DNA of 64,000 nt from Deferribacteraceae bacterium UBA6793 (GTDB taxonomy: Bacteria; Chrysiogenota; Deferribacteres; Deferribacterales; Geovibrionaceae). The notes beneath the pieces were generated by a model. It had not been told where the DNA came from. It ran no database searches and was given only the letters and a program-made list of their open reading frames with translations. A program made the position numbers and the translations under genes. The DNA lies in NCBI GenBank assembly GCA_002452405.1, contig DKFP01000009.1:155266-219265 (forward strand), read 5' to 3'. This document shows positions 7,795 through 16,312 of this stretch, one piece after another (within the stretch, counting starts at the first letter, position 1; the number at the start of each line of letters is the position of its first letter).

Positions 7795-9564
7795 TTAGTA
7801 AACTCTTGCCTTAGGCGGGAAAGTTTCAACAGTGAGAGGCTGAAGACGTACTTTTCTGTAGTCCACTCTCGGAGTTTTGCAGTCTTCTTCAAGATACACT
7901 TCTGTGTGTTTCAGGAAGTTGACATCATCTCTGTCCGGATAGTCGTCACGGAAGTGACCGCCTCTTGACTCTTTTCTGAGGATAGCAGCCTGAGTACAAG
8001 CCTTGGCAACGAGGATCATGTTGTTAAGTTCAAGCGCCTCGATAAGGTCAAGGTTGTAAACGGAGGATTTATCGTTAACACGATAGTCATCCATTTTGGC
8101 TTCCAGTTCAAGCAGAGTAGAGTAGCACTCTTTCATGAGTTTTTCGGTTCTGAAAACGCCCATTTTTGTCTGCATTGTTCTGGTCAGTTCGCCCCAGATT
8201 TCGCCGAAAGTGTATTTACCGTTTGCATTGGCATATTTCTGAAGATTAGCGAGACCTTCGGAACCTGCATCGTCTTTAAGGGAAACGATGCTGTTTGCCA
8301 TTGCATATTTAGCCGCCTGTTCGCCAGCCGTACGTCCGAAGACAACGAGGTCGAGCAGAGAGTTTGTTCCGAGACGGTTTGCACCGTGAACGGAAGCGGA
8401 AGCGCACTCACCCGCAGCGAAGAATCCGGGAACAAATTCTTCTTTCTCCATGTTGCCTTTGATAACCTGAGACAGATATCCTGTGGGGATACCGCCGTTC
8501 TGGTAGTGGGCTGTGGGGTTAACGGGGATGGGTTCTTTTGTACAGTCAACACCCGCAAACACAAGAGCAAGCTCGTGGATTCCGGGGAGTTTTTCCATAA
8601 TATTTGCCGCACCGATGTGGTCGATTTTCAGCAGAGTGTGGTCTTTGAACTGACCAACGCCTCTTCCTTCAAGAACTTCTTTAGTCATTGAACGTGAAAC
8701 GATGTCTCTGGGTGCAAGGTCTTTAATGGTGGGAGCATATCTTTCCATGAAGCGCTCGCCCTGAGCGTTCAGGAGGATACCACCCTCTCCGCGCACGCCC
8801 TCAGTAATAAGGTTTCCTGCGCCGTAGATGCCTGTGGGGTGGAACTGGAAGAACTCAGCATCACTCCATGAAAAGCCCTTGCGCATAGCAAGTGCCAGAC
8901 CGTCGCCTGTGTTGATGTGTGCGTTTGAGTTCGTCTGGAAGATACGGCAGTTACCACCGGTTGCGAAAACAACTGCTTTCGCGTTGAAGATGTGGAGTTC
9001 GCCGTTCTGTATGTCGAAGCAGAGAACGCCGTTTACAGCGCCATCGCTGGTGAGCAGCTCAAGAGCGTAAAACTCGCTGTAGAAGTGTGTTCCCTGTGCA
9101 ACTGATTTCTCATAAAGTGTCTGCAGCATCGCATGACCTGTACGGTCAGCCGCATAGCAGGCTCTTTTAACAGCTCTCTTACCGAATTCGGCAGTGTGAC
9201 CGCCGAAAGGACGCTGAGCTATTTTACCTTCGGGAGTTCTTGAAAAGGGCAGACCGATATGCTCAAGAGCGATGATCATTTCGGGAGCCTGTTTTGTCAT
9301 GTATTCAGCGGCGTCCTGATCGCAAAGGTAGTCAGAACCTTTAACCGTGTCATACATGTGCCAGTGCCAGTGGTCCTCTTCAAGGTTACCCAGAGCTGCG
9401 GAGATACCGCCCTGTGCCGAGATGGTGTGGCTTCTGGTGGGGTAAACCTCAGAAATAACTGCAGTTTTGCAGTACTGAGAAGCAACCTGAGCTGCGTTCA
9501 GACCTGCGCCGCCCGCACCGACAACCACAACGTCAAACTTATGATATTCTATTTTTACTGACAT
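7795..9564 (-). CDS. sdhA: Succinate dehydrogenase flavoprotein subunit SdhA
   Basis: 589 residues, oxidising succinate to fumarate at a covalently bound FAD on the cytoplasmic side of the membrane. The dinucleotide-binding start is VVVGAGGAGLNAA. The His that carries FAD is in TRSHTISAQGG, the substrate motif is FQFHPTGIYG, and the catalytic Arg region is HGANRLGTNSL. An AGGAG ribosome site lies 8 bases before the ATG. The sequence looks like the proteobacterial/mitochondrial SdhA class. Confidence 0.97.
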   Translation of the reverse strand: MSVKIEYHKFDVVVVGAGGAGLNAAQVASQYCKTAVISEVYPTRSHTISAQGGISAALGNLEEDHWHWHMYDTVKGSDYLCDQDAAEYMTKQAPEMIIALEHIGLPFSRTPEGKIAQRPFGGHTAEFGKRAVKRACYAADRTGHAMLQTLYEKSVAQGTHFYSEFYALELLTSDGAVNGVLCFDIQNGELHIFNAKAVVFATGGNCRIFQTNSNAHINTGDGLALAMRKGFSWSDAEFFQFHPTGIYGAGNLITEGVRGEGGILLNAQGERFMERYAPTIKDLAPRDIVSRSMTKEVLEGRGVGQFKDHTLLKIDHIGAANIMEKLPGIHELALVFAGVDCTKEPIPVNPTAHYQNGGIPTGYLSQVIKGNMEKEEFVPGFFAAGECASASVHGANRLGTNSLLDLVVFGRTAGEQAAKYAMANSIVSLKDDAGSEGLANLQKYANANGKYTFGEIWGELTRTMQTKMGVFRTEKLMKECYSTLLELEAKMDDYRVNDKSSVYNLDLIEALELNNMILVAKACTQAAILRKESRGGHFRDDYPDRDDVNFLKHTEVYLEEDCKTPRVDYRKVRLQPLTVETFPPKARVY

Positions 9565-9578
9565 CCTTACAACTCCTC

Positions 9579-9884
9579 TTATATTTTAACGGCAAGAATC
9601 ACAAGAGCGATTCCCAGCAGCCAGTAGATGCCGTAGATAACGCCGCGCCATCCTGCAGAAGCAACATAGTCGTCTGTGATCATTTTAAAGCCGTTAAAAG
9701 TATGGAATACGCCGAATGCAGCGATGGGACCTGTTACGATCTGCATCATGCCTGCCTCTCCGCCTTTCAGCATTGAGAAAAAGTGTGTAAACACAACGAG
9801 AATCAGGATTATTCCTGAGACTCTCTGCATTATCCATCCGATAGTTCCAGCGTCGCTGGTTCCGTTATACTTGTAATGTCTCAT
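9579..9884 (-). CDS. sdhD: Succinate dehydrogenase membrane anchor SdhD
   Basis: 101 residues with three hydrophobic helices. Key signs are WIMQRVSGIILI at the start of the first helix, a His in FHTFNGFKMITDDY and the YGIYWLLGIALV helix at the C-terminus. With SdhC it anchors SdhAB and forms the quinone site; in four-subunit enzymes of this kind helix His residues bind haem b. It lies 12 bases after sdhC. Confidence 0.88.
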   Translation of the reverse strand: MRHYKYNGTSDAGTIGWIMQRVSGIILILVVFTHFFSMLKGGEAGMMQIVTGPIAAFGVFHTFNGFKMITDDYVASAGWRGVIYGIYWLLGIALVILAVKI

Positions 9885-9896
9885 TGTTTTCCCCCC

Positions 9897-10253
9897 TTAC
9901 GCTGCGAATATCGGAATTATTCCGATAACTGTGATTATAAGTGTGAGAAATACAACGGCCATAAAGTATTTCTTGAAAGATTCCCTTTCTGCCGCAGCGC
10001 CGAACTCCATAAGGACGATACGAACACCGTTAAATGCATGAAAAGAGAAGCTGGCAAGAAAGAGAGCTTTCACAACAGAAAGCTTTGTCACTTCCAGAAA
10101 GGGCGCTACTGTGCCGGACACGCCAAGGATGTGAAGAATCAGATAAAGTCCGATTATCACTCCTGTGCCACGGTGAAGAAGCCACGCCACCATTCCGGGG
10201 TGTTTGCGGTACCCTGTTTTCTTAGGGTAATTTTCAAGGTCTTTCCTCGGCAT
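9897..10253 (-). CDS. sdhC: Succinate dehydrogenase cytochrome b subunit SdhC
   Basis: 118 residues from the ATG at 10253, which has AGGAG 7 bases upstream; a longer frame to 10286 lacks such a site. Three hydrophobic helices are visible. The family motif HRGTGVIIGLYLILH lies in the first and FHAFNGVRIVLMEFG in the second. It is the first gene of the sdhCDAB operon. Together with SdhD it makes the quinone-reducing membrane domain. Confidence 0.9.
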   Translation of the reverse strand: MPRKDLENYPKKTGYRKHPGMVAWLLHRGTGVIIGLYLILHILGVSGTVAPFLEVTKLSVVKALFLASFSFHAFNGVRIVLMEFGAAAERESFKKYFMAVVFLTLIITVIGIIPIFAA

Positions 10254-10310
10254 CTTACACTCCTGAAAAAAGTATTTAAGATACAAACACTGTTAAAATC
10301 TCAATTACAA

Positions 10311-10355
10311 CAGTTATCATAATAGTGTTTCCGTGTCAACCGGATTGTATACAAT
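10311..10355 (-). promoter_or_regulatory. Putative sdh promoter with GntR-type palindrome
   Basis: On the minus strand TTGACA (10339-10334) is followed after about 16-17 bases by an imperfect -10 (ATAACT/TAACTG). Just upstream is the perfect 12-base palindrome ATTGTATACAAT (10344-10355). It has the t-GT-n-AC-a form of operators for GntR/FadR-family regulators, so carbon-source control of sdh is plausible. The rest of 10254-10561 shows nothing else recognisable. Confidence 0.55.
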
Positions 10356-10561
10356 ATACAGCAATAAAATGATAAACTACAGCACAAACAGACTATTGCA
10401 GAGCGGAATGCAATATTTCTCAAAAACATAAACTATGTTATAAAATTATCAGATAGCCCGTTGAAAGCCTGTCTTATTGACAGATTTGATACGCACAGAG
10501 GCTCAAACCCCTTCCCGACAACGGTTCATTATATCATTTTCCGCTGTAAAAATATCCATAC

Positions 10562-12253
10562 ATGATTTATTCTCTTGGCATGAACATATTTTTCAGCCTT
10601 ATACAGGAAATGTCAGTCTTTGCGGTAGCTGCGTACCTTTTCAGCAAAACGCCGGCTTTCCGTCCGCTGTCCACAGGTCTTCTGAAACCTCTGGACAACG
10701 TTTCGGTATACGCTTTTTTCACGGCTATAACAATAATGGGAACCTATCTGGGCATAGAGGTTGGCGGAGCGATAGCCAACACACGGGCAATAGGCGCTGT
10801 TATGGCAGGTCTTCTGGCGGGTCCGTGGATGGGGCTTGCGGTGGGCGTCACAGGCGGTCTCCACAGATATATGCTTGGAGGTTTCACAGCGGCTTCCTGC
10901 GGAATTTCCACCACCACAGAAGGACTTATAGGCGGTCTTGTCTTCCTCTGGCTGAAACGCAGCGGAAAGCCGGACAGCATTTTCAGCTTTAAGGCGGCGT
11001 TCATAACAACTTTCATAAGTGAAATGGCGCAGATGTCAATCATTCTGCTGGTTTCCCGTCCATATACTGACGCGTGGGAGCTGGTAAAAATAATCGCCCT
11101 GCCTATGATGTTCGCAAACGCTGCGGGCGCGGGACTTTTCGTAAGCATATTCAAAGACAGCAAGAACGCGCTGGACAGCTACGGAGCGGAGTTTTCCCGA
11201 AAAGCGCTGAACATAGCCAACAAAACCCTCCCTGTGCTTTCAAAAGGGTTTAACAGCTGCTCTGCACAGACGCTCGCCCGCGTGATACTAAGCGAAACCG
11301 GCGTTGGTGCAGTCGCCATCACCGACAGAACGCACGTTCTGGCATTTCAGGGTATTGGCGCGGACCACCACCTGCCGGACACTCCGATCTCATCCGAAAA
11401 TACTATGCAGTCGGTTCGAACGGGAGAGGTCATATTCATAGACGGCATCTCGGAACATTACGAATGTTCCATAAACAAAAACTGTCCGCTGGGATCAGCG
11501 CTGATAGTGCCTCTTCTGCTGGAGAAAGAGGTTATCGGCACAATAAAAATGTATGAACCTAAAAACAGGCGGTTTCTTGGATTTAACCAGTCATTCGGAG
11601 AGGGTATCGCGGAGGTGCTGTCCACACAGCTTTTTCTTTCAAAATACGAGGAGCAGAAGCGGCTGCTGACGGAAGCCGAACTGAAACTCATGCAGGCACA
11701 GGTTAACCCGCATTTTCTATTCAATACGCTGAATACAATCGGAGCTGTTGTCCGTAGTCAGCCGGAAAAGGCAAAGGAGCTTATCAATCACCTGTCCCTC
11801 TTCTTCCGCAACAACCTCAAACGCTCGTCGGAAACAGCAACTCTGTCGGAAGAAATAGACCATATAAGATCCTATCTTGTAATAGAAGAGGCGCGCTTCA
11901 GTGATAGACTGAAAGTGACGATAGATATAGACGACAAGGTAAAAAGCGTAACCATGCCGGCGTTTACCATACAGCCTATCGTCGAAAACGCCATAAAACA
12001 CGGGCTGTCAAACATTCTTGGCGAGGCGAAGATAAAAATTGCAGCATATCCGGAAAACGGATTATGCATTATTAAGGTTGAGGATAACGCCGGAATGTGG
12101 TGCACCGATGGAAAAAACAGCGGCGGCATAGGTATGAACAGCGTGGATACGCGCATAAAAAACCAGTTCGGCGGCGAATACGGGCTTATTGTACACTGCA
12201 TCGAGTCTGAATACACGACAGTAGAGATACATCTGCCCATGAGGACAGCATGA
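10562..12253 (+). CDS. lytS: LytS-type sensor histidine kinase (5TM-GAF-HisKA_7TM-like)
   Basis: 563 residues. The first 190 form the LytS/5TMR membrane domain, with runs such as GAVMAGLLAGPWMGLAVG. A GAF-like domain follows (about 215-350). The phosphoacceptor region QVNPHFLFNTLNTIG has the His-Phe-Leu-Phe-Asn signature. The ATPase has ENAIKHGLSN and GGIGMNSVDTRI. This class senses cell-envelope or carboxylate signals (LytS, BtsS/YehU). The stop overlaps the start of the response regulator by four bases, so the two are coupled. No good ribosome site precedes the first ATG at 10562, so the exact start is uncertain by a few codons. Confidence 0.9.
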   Translation: MIYSLGMNIFFSLIQEMSVFAVAAYLFSKTPAFRPLSTGLLKPLDNVSVYAFFTAITIMGTYLGIEVGGAIANTRAIGAVMAGLLAGPWMGLAVGVTGGLHRYMLGGFTAASCGISTTTEGLIGGLVFLWLKRSGKPDSIFSFKAAFITTFISEMAQMSIILLVSRPYTDAWELVKIIALPMMFANAAGAGLFVSIFKDSKNALDSYGAEFSRKALNIANKTLPVLSKGFNSCSAQTLARVILSETGVGAVAITDRTHVLAFQGIGADHHLPDTPISSENTMQSVRTGEVIFIDGISEHYECSINKNCPLGSALIVPLLLEKEVIGTIKMYEPKNRRFLGFNQSFGEGIAEVLSTQLFLSKYEEQKRLLTEAELKLMQAQVNPHFLFNTLNTIGAVVRSQPEKAKELINHLSLFFRNNLKRSSETATLSEEIDHIRSYLVIEEARFSDRLKVTIDIDDKVKSVTMPAFTIQPIVENAIKHGLSNILGEAKIKIAAYPENGLCIIKVEDNAGMWCTDGKNSGGIGMNSVDTRIKNQFGGEYGLIVHCIESEYTTVEIHLPMRTA

Positions 12254-12963
12254 AATACACCGCACTTATTATAGACGACGAACCGCCTGCAAGAGAGGAA
12301 CTCCGGTATCATCTGGAGAAGACCGGAATCTTCGAAATCGTAGGCGAGGCGGGAAACGCTGTTGAAGGCGTTAAGCTGGTGAACGGAAACCATCCCGATA
12401 TTATCTTTCTGGACATAAACATGCCTGTTATCAACGGGTTCGAGATGTTGAGCATGATAGAAAAATCCATCATGCCCTATGTGGTGTTCGTAACGGCATA
12501 TGACCAGTATGCCCTGAAAGCCTTCGAGGAGAAGGCGCTCGACTATATTTTAAAGCCTGTAGAGCAGGAAAGACTTGATAAGACGCTGGAAAAGGTTCTG
12601 AGCTCGCTGGAAAAGGGTGAGGTTCCTATATACGAACGCAAACCGCTCACAAGGATACCCTGTACTCTGATAAACACCATAAAGCTGATAGACATAGCCC
12701 AGACAGAGTGTGCTTATTCCGATATGACGGGCGTTCATGTGGTTACCGCCGGAAAAGAATATCTCACCGACCTTACACTGAAACTTATAGAATGCAGAAG
12801 CGACCTGTTCCGCTGTCACAGACAGTATCTGGTGAATATCGCTAAAATTGACCGTATCGTGCTGAACGGGAACGCCTCCGCCGATGCATATACAATGTCC
12901 GGAAGAATTGTCCCCGTCAGCAGACGCTATCTTAAATTGTTGAAAGACGCACTGGGGCTGTAA
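12250..12963 (+). CDS. lytT: LytTR-family response regulator
   Basis: 237 residues. The receiver domain shows LIIDDEPPARE, phosphoacceptor Asp in IIFLDINMPVINGF, and YILKPVEQERL with the conserved Lys. The C-terminal half is a LytTR DNA-binding domain (CHRQYLVNIAKIDRI, then VPVSRRYLKLLKDALG). It is coupled to the sensor kinase by an ATGA overlap. Targets are not evident locally; LytTR proteins bind paired direct repeats. Confidence 0.93.
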   Translation: MKYTALIIDDEPPAREELRYHLEKTGIFEIVGEAGNAVEGVKLVNGNHPDIIFLDINMPVINGFEMLSMIEKSIMPYVVFVTAYDQYALKAFEEKALDYILKPVEQERLDKTLEKVLSSLEKGEVPIYERKPLTRIPCTLINTIKLIDIAQTECAYSDMTGVHVVTAGKEYLTDLTLKLIECRSDLFRCHRQYLVNIAKIDRIVLNGNASADAYTMSGRIVPVSRRYLKLLKDALGL

Positions 12964-12993
12964 TAACTCAAACGTCAGTCAGTGTTACTTTTT

Positions 12994-13083
12994 TACCCTC
13001 CTTTAGAAAAGGAGGGCTAGGGTGGATTTGATTTATAATTAATGGAAATCCCCCTTAATCCCCCTTTGTCAAAGGGGGAAACA
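12994..13083. repeat. Dispersed repeat family 2, paired units
   Basis: First unit: CCCTCCTTTAGAAAAGGAGGG followed by a CTAGGGTGG tail. Second unit: CCCCCTTAATCCCCC with hairpin CCCCCTTTGTCAAAGGGGG. The two units face each other. It lies between convergent lytT and the portal gene, where the hairpins could also end transcription. Confidence 0.65.
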
Positions 13084-13108
13084 AGAACTTAAAACTGCAT
13101 TTGTCATC

Positions 13109-14209
13109 TCACGCCAAAGGTATTCCGAAGCGTCTTGCGATTTCTTCCAAATCCACGTTCATACCCATCTCTTCCGCATCCTTAACAACATCCCACGAAG
13201 CCTCCGCCTGTGAGGAGAGAACAAACTCCGCCGCACATTCACCGCCGAAATTCAGTTCCCATACCCAGCTGACGAGGGTTGCAGTGATTGTCTCCGCAGC
13301 CGCTCTCGCAATCTTCCTCCCTTTACGCTCAAGGGTTTCCTGATGCTGTGCCGCCAGAGAATATGACCCTGTTGAGCCTGTATCACTGGTGAGCACCTCG
13401 CCTGTTATCGCTTTGGAAATCTCCGTATTGCACACCTGAACCAGCGATGAAAAATCTGCGGAACTTCCTTTGGTTTCAAGCACCTGCACGCTGTCCACGT
13501 TTGCCAGGGCAACCGCCGCATCGTTCTGGATGTTGTACAGATTCTCTGCAAGTTCCCTCGCCCTGTCCCTTGATTCGTCGTCGTCCGAAGATTCGAAAAG
13601 CGCAAGCACCGTAGGCACGCCGTATTTCTCCGCCACCGTAAGCCAATAGCGGAAACCCGCCTTTTTGAACATCCACGGCCAGTAGCACTTCGACAGAACA
13701 GGCGTTCCGTATGGATTTTCATCTTTAGGACTGTTGCGGTGGACGATAAACTTGTACTGTTCTTCAAGTGGGGTTGCCACACTGCCGTCCATAAGAGAAA
13801 GACCGCCATCGGGGGAAAAGGCGAACCTGTCCGACCTTCTGCCAAGCGAGCGCACGGGCACCCAGTTTCCCTTTTTCAGTTCCCAGACTATCTCAGTCAC
13901 TGAAAAGCCGTATTCCACGGCGGTCAGAATGTCCTGTAAAAGTCCCTGCACGCCGAGCCTGCTCAGACATCCTTTGACGAACGCCGCCTGCTCCGCCGAT
14001 TCGCTGTCTGCGGGCTTAACGTCCCACTGCATTGAAAGCACTGTGTCTTTCAGCTGCTCCAGTTTCGCATAGATGTGGGCATCCTGAAGCATCTCGTCAA
14101 AGACGCTCATTCGCACCCCACCCTTCCCGAAAAGTACGTCGGGATTTGGCATAACGTTTCCGAACCAGTGCCCCGTTCCCGCCGTCAGTACGTTTGTAAG
14201 TCTTTTCAT
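13109..14209 (-). CDS. Phage portal protein, Mu gp29/DUF935-like
   Basis: 366 residues. Resembles the Mu-type portal family: the phrase MPNPDVLFGKGG near the start, SVFDEMLQDAHIYAKLEQLK, SVTEIVWE in the core, then FGIPLA at the end. Portal proteins form the ring through which DNA enters the capsid. Mu gp29 is about 500 residues, so this copy may lack a C-terminal section. GGGAG lies 5 bases before the ATG. It sits downstream of both terminase genes, but no capsid, tail or integrase genes follow. Repeat copy B lies just upstream of its ribosome site. Confidence 0.8.
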   Translation of the reverse strand: MKRLTNVLTAGTGHWFGNVMPNPDVLFGKGGVRMSVFDEMLQDAHIYAKLEQLKDTVLSMQWDVKPADSESAEQAAFVKGCLSRLGVQGLLQDILTAVEYGFSVTEIVWELKKGNWVPVRSLGRRSDRFAFSPDGGLSLMDGSVATPLEEQYKFIVHRNSPKDENPYGTPVLSKCYWPWMFKKAGFRYWLTVAEKYGVPTVLALFESSDDDESRDRARELAENLYNIQNDAAVALANVDSVQVLETKGSSADFSSLVQVCNTEISKAITGEVLTSDTGSTGSYSLAAQHQETLERKGRKIARAAAETITATLVSWVWELNFGGECAAEFVLSSQAEASWDVVKDAEEMGMNVDLEEIARRFGIPLA

Positions 14210-14220
14210 ATAAACTCCCG

Positions 14221-14292
14221 TGAGATTGCTTCGTCACTACGCTCCTTGCAAAAACAGAATGTCGTCTTCGCGAGCGTAGCGCGGCAATCTCA
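14221..14292. repeat. Dispersed repeat family 1, copy B
   Basis: Bounded by TGAGATTGC and GCAATCTCA in inverted orientation with CGTCTTCGCGAGCG inside. It lies between the large terminase and portal genes. Confidence 0.85.
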
Positions 14293-14304
14293 TTTTTCAT
14301 ATAT

Positions 14305-15705
14305 TTAATACCTGTCTATCATCCTTCCGACACCTCTGTTCAGACCGGAAAATGCCGTTTTAGGCGTTGTTTTCTCCCTGCCTGATGAGAGCGCCTGCGT
14401 CATGGCATCCACCATATCGTCGTGCTTTCCTGAGGGAAAATACGCCGCCTCCTCTATCAACTGCTGAGTGAATGGGGCGTTCCGTTTCAGATATACGTTC
14501 CCCGCCTCAATAAGCGGGCAGACGGCATTTGCCCGCGCCACCTTGCCGCCACGCGGATTAACGGCTATAAGTCCGCCCACAGAACCTTTCAGAGCGGATA
14601 TCACCGCCGGACCGTTCGCTTTGTCCTCAATATATTTCGCCGTCGCTTCCGGATACTGCTCGGAAAGAGCTTTCAGCGCCTTGATAGCCTGCGAAAAGTC
14701 CATACGGTCGCGTATCTGGTCAATAAGGTAATAGTCCGCGCCTTTAACACCCCACACCTGCCCCACCACAAAGTCCGCTCCGGCGCTGTCCTTGAACGTC
14801 ATATCCCACGACTGGAACAGTCTGAGACCCGACGGCGGATCATCGTAAAACCGCCACCATTCCCGCCGGAATATAGCGCCGGACGCGGGTGCCGGACGCT
14901 GCTGATAGAGCGCGTTCCAGACACGTGAACCGACGGCGCGCTCCATCCTTTTCAGCGCATCAATACCGTACTTATCCGCCCAGAGCGGATCACCTATGTT
15001 TCTGTACTGCTCGTTCTCTTCCGCAACAGCAGGGAAACAAACCACCGTCCAGTCCTCGCCGCTCTGTTCCAGAAGTCTTCCGGCAAGGTCGTCCTCGTGC
15101 CAGCGGGTGAGTATCACCAGTATCTTGCCGCCCTTCTCTATACGGGTGTACAGAGTGGACTGATACCACTCCCATACCCTGTCGCGGTAGACTTCGGAGT
15201 CCGCCTCCTCCTGATTTTTAAAGGGATCATCGATGATGAGCAGGTCACCGCCCATCCCTGTTATGGAGCCGCCCACGCCTGCGGAAACATATGCGCCGCC
15301 CGCCGTCGTCTCCCATCGGTTTGCGGACTTCGCACCATCCTTCAAAGTAAATCCGTTAAAAACCAGTCTGAAAACGCCGCTGTCGGCTATATCACGCACA
15401 CGTCGCCCGAATGTCTCCGCAAGGCGGGCGCTGTATGAGGTGGCTATCACCCTCTTTTGCGGATTATGACCGAGAAACCAGGCGGGAAAGCGCACCGAGG
15501 CAAGTTCCGATTTCCCATGCCGAGGCGGCATCAGCACCATAAGCCTGTCAATGCCGCCGTTCATAAGTTCTGTCAGCTTTTCCGCAAGCACTCTGTGGTG
15601 CCAGTTCGGGCGATAGCCCCTGCATGTGAGTACGGCGAAGGAGGCGAGGTTATCCCCAGCCATCTTCAGCGCCGTCAGCTTGTCATGCGTTTTCAAGGAC
15701 TGCAC
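14305..15705 (-). CDS. Phage terminase large subunit
   Basis: About 466 residues from the GTG at 15705, preceded by AGAGG; an ATG at 15663 is the alternative. The frame is open further upstream but only overlaps the small subunit. The ATPase Walker A-like motif is VLMPPRHGKSE, Walker B is DLLIIDDPFK, and coupling motif III is ILTRWHEDDLAGRL. The C-terminal RNase-H-like nuclease has SWDMTFKD, IEDKANGPA and GKHDDMVDAMTQAL with the acidic metal ligands. All catalytic motifs are present, so the protein looks intact although the prophage around it is not. Confidence 0.9.
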   Translation of the reverse strand: MQSLKTHDKLTALKMAGDNLASFAVLTCRGYRPNWHHRVLAEKLTELMNGGIDRLMVLMPPRHGKSELASVRFPAWFLGHNPQKRVIATSYSARLAETFGRRVRDIADSGVFRLVFNGFTLKDGAKSANRWETTAGGAYVSAGVGGSITGMGGDLLIIDDPFKNQEEADSEVYRDRVWEWYQSTLYTRIEKGGKILVILTRWHEDDLAGRLLEQSGEDWTVVCFPAVAEENEQYRNIGDPLWADKYGIDALKRMERAVGSRVWNALYQQRPAPASGAIFRREWWRFYDDPPSGLRLFQSWDMTFKDSAGADFVVGQVWGVKGADYYLIDQIRDRMDFSQAIKALKALSEQYPEATAKYIEDKANGPAVISALKGSVGGLIAVNPRGGKVARANAVCPLIEAGNVYLKRNAPFTQQLIEEAAYFPSGKHDDMVDAMTQALSSGREKTTPKTAFSGLNRGVGRMIDRY

Positions 15706-16123
15706 GGATATCCTCTTCCGACAGGTTTTCAAGCTCCGCCTGAAGCTCCGAAAGCGCCGGGCGTTTCGAACTGTCAAACATTTCGTCCGTCGCCTTGCCA
15801 AGGCAGATGTCGCGGTAGTTCTTAACCGTTTTGGAGTGCAGTTCAACATCCCGCAGACTGTCACACCCCGCCAGAAGGTCGTCCGCCTTTTTCAATCCCT
15901 CCATGGTGCTTGTGCAGATAGCCTGCAACATCTGCACGCGGTGGGCTTTCAGTCTGCGCACCGTTCTGTCGGTCTCCGGCCGCTTCCAGCGCTTTTCCGC
16001 AGCCTGTTTCCTGACTTCTTCAATCGCAATCTCATAATGCAGGGCTATCTCGGAAAGGTCGTAAACGCCCTCCTCGTAATCCTGCTTAATCTGTCTCCAT
16101 TTATCCGCCGTAGGTCTTGCCAT
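15683..16123 (-). CDS. Phage terminase small-subunit-like protein
   Basis: 146 residues from the ATG at 16123 (GGAG 6 bases upstream). The N-terminus MARPTADKWRQIKQDYEEG followed by LSEIALHYEIAIEEVRKQA resembles the HTH of terminase small subunits, which recognise packaging sites; the rest is helical. It overlaps the large-subunit start by about 23 bases. Assignment rests on the HTH, the size and the position before the large terminase. Confidence 0.72.
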   Translation of the reverse strand: MARPTADKWRQIKQDYEEGVYDLSEIALHYEIAIEEVRKQAAEKRWKRPETDRTVRRLKAHRVQMLQAICTSTMEGLKKADDLLAGCDSLRDVELHSKTVKNYRDICLGKATDEMFDSSKRPALSELQAELENLSEEDIRAVLENA

Positions 16124-16237
16124 ACACCTCTCCGTTTTCTCAGGATTATACGCGATAGAATATTTTCTATATGTATAAGGGCGACAGACTATGCGGGCTT
16201 GCATTGAAAAATCTATCTGATATAATCAGTTAGATTC

Positions 16238-16300
16238 AGATTGCTTCACTCCGTTCGCAAAGACGTCTCTGCGAGGAGTAATACGACGAAGCAGTCTCAT
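16238..16300. repeat. Dispersed repeat family 1, copy C
   Basis: Starts AGATTGCTTC and ends GACGAAGCAGTCTCA with GTCTCTGCGAGGAG in the middle. It lies 12 bases before the Fic-fold gene start. Confidence 0.85.
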
Positions 16301-16312
16301 TACAGGGTTTTC

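Noticed and set aside
14221..14292. Repeats considered as a CRISPR array
   Set aside because: Copies are kilobases apart, made of inverted halves and vary in length; no spacer-repeat tandem array and no cas gene are seen.
15706..15864. Longer N-terminus for the large terminase
   Set aside because: This extension is basic, low-complexity, overlaps the small-subunit gene in another frame and lacks a ribosome site.
16241..16312. Extended start of the Fic-fold gene
   Set aside because: The extension only translates repeat copy C; the ATG at 16313 has AGGG at good spacing. Unlike copies F and G, no signal peptide or ribosome site supports translation of the repeat.
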